Source of the DNA: Mytilus edulis
Taxonomy: Eukaryota; Mollusca; Bivalvia; Mytilida; Mytilidae
Length of the DNA stretch: 64,000 nucleotides
Reading direction: 5' to 3'
Assembly: GCF_963676685.1 (NCBI RefSeq)
Contig: NC_092357.1
Location: forward strand, 23,650,647 to 23,714,646
The notes beneath the pieces were generated by a model that saw only the letters and a program-made list of their open reading frames with translations, did not search any database and was not told the origin of the DNA. Below are positions 60,656-64,000 of the stretch, one piece after another. Position numbers and translations under genes: made by a program. Positions within the stretch are counted from its first letter, which is position 1; every line of letters starts with the position of its first letter.

Positions 60656-61369
60656 CATTAGATGTTTCTGCTGACGAAACTTTCCTTTTTGACTGGTAAC
60701 CTATATACAAATACATGGACATTATCGAGTGCAAAATACAATTCTTTGTCCTTTGCTATAAATTCATTTCTTCGATAAATACTCATAGAAAAATTGTTTA
60801 AAATAAAAATTAATACTATAAAAATGTTTTGTCGTTAGAAATATACATATCATTGAAAAATCATTAATATCTATGCACACGTACATACAAATTGGGTTCA
60901 CGCATGTGGAAGAATATCTCAAGAACGTTTTGCGGGGAAATTAAAATGCCTCCTCAAACCAAATCTTTTTAGAAAAATGAATTATTAACGAAGAGTGTTC
61001 ACCATGCACTTGCACTGCACTGTTATTTAAAAAGTAAAATAAAATGATATACACATGCATGAAAATTATATATTATTTTATAAAAGTGTTTTTTTGTGTG
61101 AATTTTGAATTAATTTTGTTTTATGCGCGAAAACTTTATATATAGGTTAATACCGACCCCCAAACGTAGTCTAGGTCAATAAACACCCCCATCGTCATTA
61201 TTTTAATGATTGAATTGAACTTATTGACTAATGATTTCTACTACAGGGAAAGAAGCTATGACGTGACAAAAAATCTAAAAGATATGAATTGCAATGCATT
61301 TATAAAAGCCAATTATCGATAAAAATTTGCTATTAACTATTGGTCAGTTTTATTGTAAAATAAAATCAT
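60656..61369. other. no gene seen
   Basis: AT-rich, no recognisable exon or repeat. The same holds for 59843-60449. Confidence 0.45.
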
Positions 61370-61612
61370 AAAAGGGGGCGAAAGTATACCAGAAGGATAT
61401 TCAAATTCATAGATTGAAACTAAACTGATAACGCCATGGCTAAAAAAGAAAAGAACAAACAGACAAATAAAAGTACACAAGACACAACATAGGAAACTAA
61501 ACATTAAGAAACACGAACCCAACCAGAAACTAGAGGTGATCTCAGGTGCTCCGGAAGGGTAACAGGGGTTAGCAGATCCTGATTCATATGTGTCACCCGT
61601 CGTGTTGATCAT
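61370..61612 (-). repeat. dispersed repeat R2 copy
   Basis: 'gatctcaggtgctccggaag' and 'aacaaacagacaaataaaag' match R2, with a short extra 'caggggttag' inside. Confidence 0.8.
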
Positions 61613-61654
61613 GCTAGTACAAACCCGGTAAATTGTCTTAATTCGGTAGGTCAA

Positions 61655-61845
61655 ATTCGGTAAAATGTCTTATGTTGTTAACGTGTTATGTTTTCGACAT
61701 TTTATGTAGTAAACGTCTTATGTTGTAATTGTCTTACGTTGTAAACTTTTTTTGTTGTTACCGTCTTTTGTTATTAACGTTATATGTTGTAAACGGCTCA
61801 TGTTGTAAACGTATTATGTAATACACGTCTTATGTTGTATAGTGG
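61655..61845. repeat. ~17-bp tandem repeat, GTCTTATGTTGTAAAC
   Basis: About ten units of 'gtcttatgttgtaaac' with drift. The reverse complement, 'gtttacaacataagac', forms a second array at 62185-62255 and a piece at 62390-62420. Confidence 0.8.
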
Positions 61846-62096
61846 TAATCAGAATCAATAATTCAACTCATTAAAATCCTTGTTCATGGAAGCCTTAATT
61901 TTGCCTTAACTTAGAAATGGGATACATGTGTGCTAAGGGCGTGTTCAGTTTTTGAAAAGAACATATTTTCAATAATGAAAAGACAAACACGGGAGCCAAT
62001 CAAAAAAGAATTGTTGGTGAATGATTAAGGTTACAAAACATGATTCCTACGCTTAAAACTTAAAAAATTGACGACAATTTATGTTGTAAATAAAAG

Positions 62097-62180
62097 CCAC
62101 AGTAGTTTACCGCTGTTCTAAATTTATAAAACGATTGAGAAAAAAAAAATTGGGTTACAAACTAAAACTGGGGGAAACTT
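62097..62180 (+). repeat. dispersed repeat R1 fragment
   Basis: 'cacagtagtttaccgctgtt', 'aaaacgattgag' and 'gggttacaaactaaaactg' match R1. It lies between the two opposite arrays. Confidence 0.65.
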
Positions 62181-62184
62181 TTAA

Positions 62185-62255
62185 AACATAAAACGTTTAC
62201 AACATAAGATGTTTACAACATAAGACGTTTTCAATATAAGACGTTTACAAATGCC
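62185..62255. repeat. inverse array of the 61655 repeat
   Basis: Three to four units of 'cgtttacaacataagatg' and similar, the reverse of 61655-61845. Confidence 0.75.
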
Positions 62256-62392
62256 TGTACCAAGTCATGAATATGACAGTTGTTATCCGTTCGTTTGATG
62301 TGTTTGAACTTTTGATTTTGCCATTTGATTGGGGACTTTCCGTTTTGAATTTTCTTTGGAGTTCAGTATTTTTGTGATTTTATTTTTTACAA
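62249..62392 (+). repeat. dispersed repeat R6 copy
   Basis: 'cctgtaccaagtcatgaata', 'tgacagttgttatccgttcg' and 'ggagttcagtatttttgtg'. Confidence 0.75.
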
Positions 62393-62983
62393 CAAAGACG
62401 TTTTCAACATAAAACGTTTGGCCATTCTTTTTTTTATGAAACAAAGCAATACCAACTCTTTCAATTGGAATGTGTAATACTTAAAAATACTATAAAGTTT
62501 AGAAAGGTCAAATGTTTTAATTCTATGACAAGATGAAAGAGAGTTAAATTGTATGTCCTCTAAAAGATCTTTGGAATTTTAAAGTATCCACATCTGATTC
62601 ACGCCACCTCTAGAATATATAGGCAGTTTCACAGTAACTTTGAAGCCCGTCTTTGATTGCTGATAAAATAGATGTTAATAATGTATGATAAACATAAAGG
62701 CTTTTTAAAATCTATTAACGAAAAATATTTATTTTTTATGATGAATTGTATAAAATAATACTACAAAATGATAATTGTTTTCTAATCTATGGTCAGGTTG
62801 TTGTCTCTTTGACACATTCCAAATTTCCATTCTCAATTTTAATTGAACTATCGTCGTAAGGACGAGTTCTACCAAAACTTTTTTAAAAGCTGCCTGTTTA
62901 TAGCTCATTTGCATTTAGAAATCTCAGCTGTAGCCTTCTTTAATGAAATTTAGGCATTATGCACATCCATGTTATTTGTCAAT

Positions 62984-63443
62984 TGTTCCGAGACCACAAT
63001 TGTCGTCCCTTGATTTTCGTTGTCCACGAATATAGTCCCTAGTGTTGACAGTGGGTTACTTGCTATTAACTTTTATACCCTTCCAAATTTATTTCTATAT
63101 GTTTAATGCCTCGAATTGCAAGTAGGGGGGGGGGGGGGGGGTAAACTACACTGTAAAATAGTTTGGGTGCCAGAACTTTAAAGGAATAGTAGTGATATGG
63201 TGCAGCTGAAAGAGGTTAAAAATTAGCACTTTGGAAGCTGTCAAAAGATTTCAAGACGCCCTAAACATAGAATTGTCCATATTTTAAGTTAGACCCGATG
63301 AAGTTTTCTATAATTTTGATATAATTTGTCCCAAAAGTAGTACAACACACTAAAAATTTCATTGAGAAAGCGCAGGTGGGATTTTTGAAATTTTCATTTA
63401 TGTTCTAAAAGAAATGCACTACGAAACAATTGTGGTCTCGGAC
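62984..63443. mobile_element. element with TCCGAGACCACAATTGT inverted ends
   Basis: 'tccgagaccacaattgt' near 62986 is inverted as 'acaattgtggtctcgga' at 63426-63442. Contains a run of 17 G at 63125-63141. Non-coding. Confidence 0.65.
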
Positions 63444-63756
63444 CTAAGAGGTGAAATCTGTAAATATAGATTCTGTACTTTGGCAACTTCCCAAAATGAT
63501 TTGATGGTGTCAATTTGTCAAATAGCATAAAACTAAAGGATTAAACTTTATTTTATAGAATTTCTTCAAAAATGACTAATTTTGGCGTTTTGTGGTCAAA
63601 ATATGCATTTTACAGCTTTTTAAAATATTGATGCATAAATGGCATTCTGACTTTCTATCTGACAGGTTTTCATGTTTCAATATTTGTGTTTCTATGCTTT
63701 TATCTAGTTCGTTTACCTATTTATGAATTCTGAATCTACAGAAAAGAAGATTATCT

Positions 63757-63995
63757 CAGACAAAGGGGGACGAAAGATACCAAAGGGACAGTCAAACTCA
63801 TAAATCCAAAACAAACTGACAACGCCATTGCTAAAAATAAAAAATAAAAACAGAAAAACAATAGTACACATGACACAACATAGAAAATTAAAGAATAAAC
63901 AACACGAACCCCACCAAAAACTAGGGGTGATCTCAGGTGCTCCGGAAGGGTAAGCAGATCCTGCTCCACATGTGGCACCCGTCGTGTTGCTTATG
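63757..63995 (-). repeat. dispersed repeat R2 copy
   Basis: 'ggacgaaagataccaaaggg', 'gatctcaggtgctccggaag' and 'cacatgtggcacccgtcgtg'. Nearly the same as the 46535 copy. Confidence 0.85.
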
Positions 63996-64000
63996 TGATT

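Noticed and set aside
61337-61654. 105-aa minus-strand frame and similar ones at 46486, 59748 and 63751
   Set aside because: All fall in R2 dispersed repeats with no protein-like conservation.

Overview
The window is AT-rich, intron-rich invertebrate nuclear DNA. I read it as a marine mussel (Mytilus or close relative). The basis is a set of dispersed repeat families I recognise from mussel sequence, a BEL/Pao and a Gmr1-like Ty3/Gypsy retroelement, and the very low density of long reading frames. The species call is inference.

Layout. (1) 1-5940: a purine-rich minisatellite split by a very young BEL/Pao LTR element (226-5646). The element has a 561-bp LTR at each end, a 5-bp target duplication and one intact gag-protease ORF, but no reverse transcriptase or integrase. 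(2) 7105-10975, minus strand: a decayed Ty3/Gypsy element with its integrase upstream of its reverse transcriptase (Gmr1-type order), interrupted by a short dispersed repeat. (3) 10976-20440: no gene seen; layered dispersed repeats, MITE-like inverted-repeat elements and T-rich minisatellites. (4) 20442-56382, plus strand: one large multi-exon gene. I could assemble 17 coding exons, all joined in phase 1, giving 652 codons plus stop: signal peptide, eleven LDL-receptor class A (LDLa) modules, a Thr-rich mucin-like linker, a twelfth LDLa, an Asp/Gly-rich linker, and a C-terminal hydrophobic tail typical of GPI-anchored proteins. (5) 56383-64000: the 3' flank with a 251-bp triplication, then only dispersed repeats.

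The LDLa gene is the interesting part. A ~4.9-kb block holding two LDLa exons has been tandemly duplicated. Between the two full copies lies a short unit whose single exon is a 5'/3' chimera of the two exon types, joined inside a shared 13-bp motif. Duplicated exon 2 and exon 5 differ at 11 codons, 10 of them amino-acid changing, while the 48 bases just upstream are identical and the following intron differs by only about 4%. Minisatellites sit on the splice sites of several LDLa exons. Units of 60, 130, 80 and 35 bp each carry a copy of the 3' splice site and, in most cases, the start of the exon. A 50-bp, 11-unit array begins exactly at the first intron base after exon 8. The locus looks like a rapidly remodelling, cell-surface, multi-LDLa protein gene.

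Limits: everything was read by eye. Repeat borders are approximate, splice sites are inferred from consensus, phase and domain continuity, and the initiator codon of the LDLa gene was not found.
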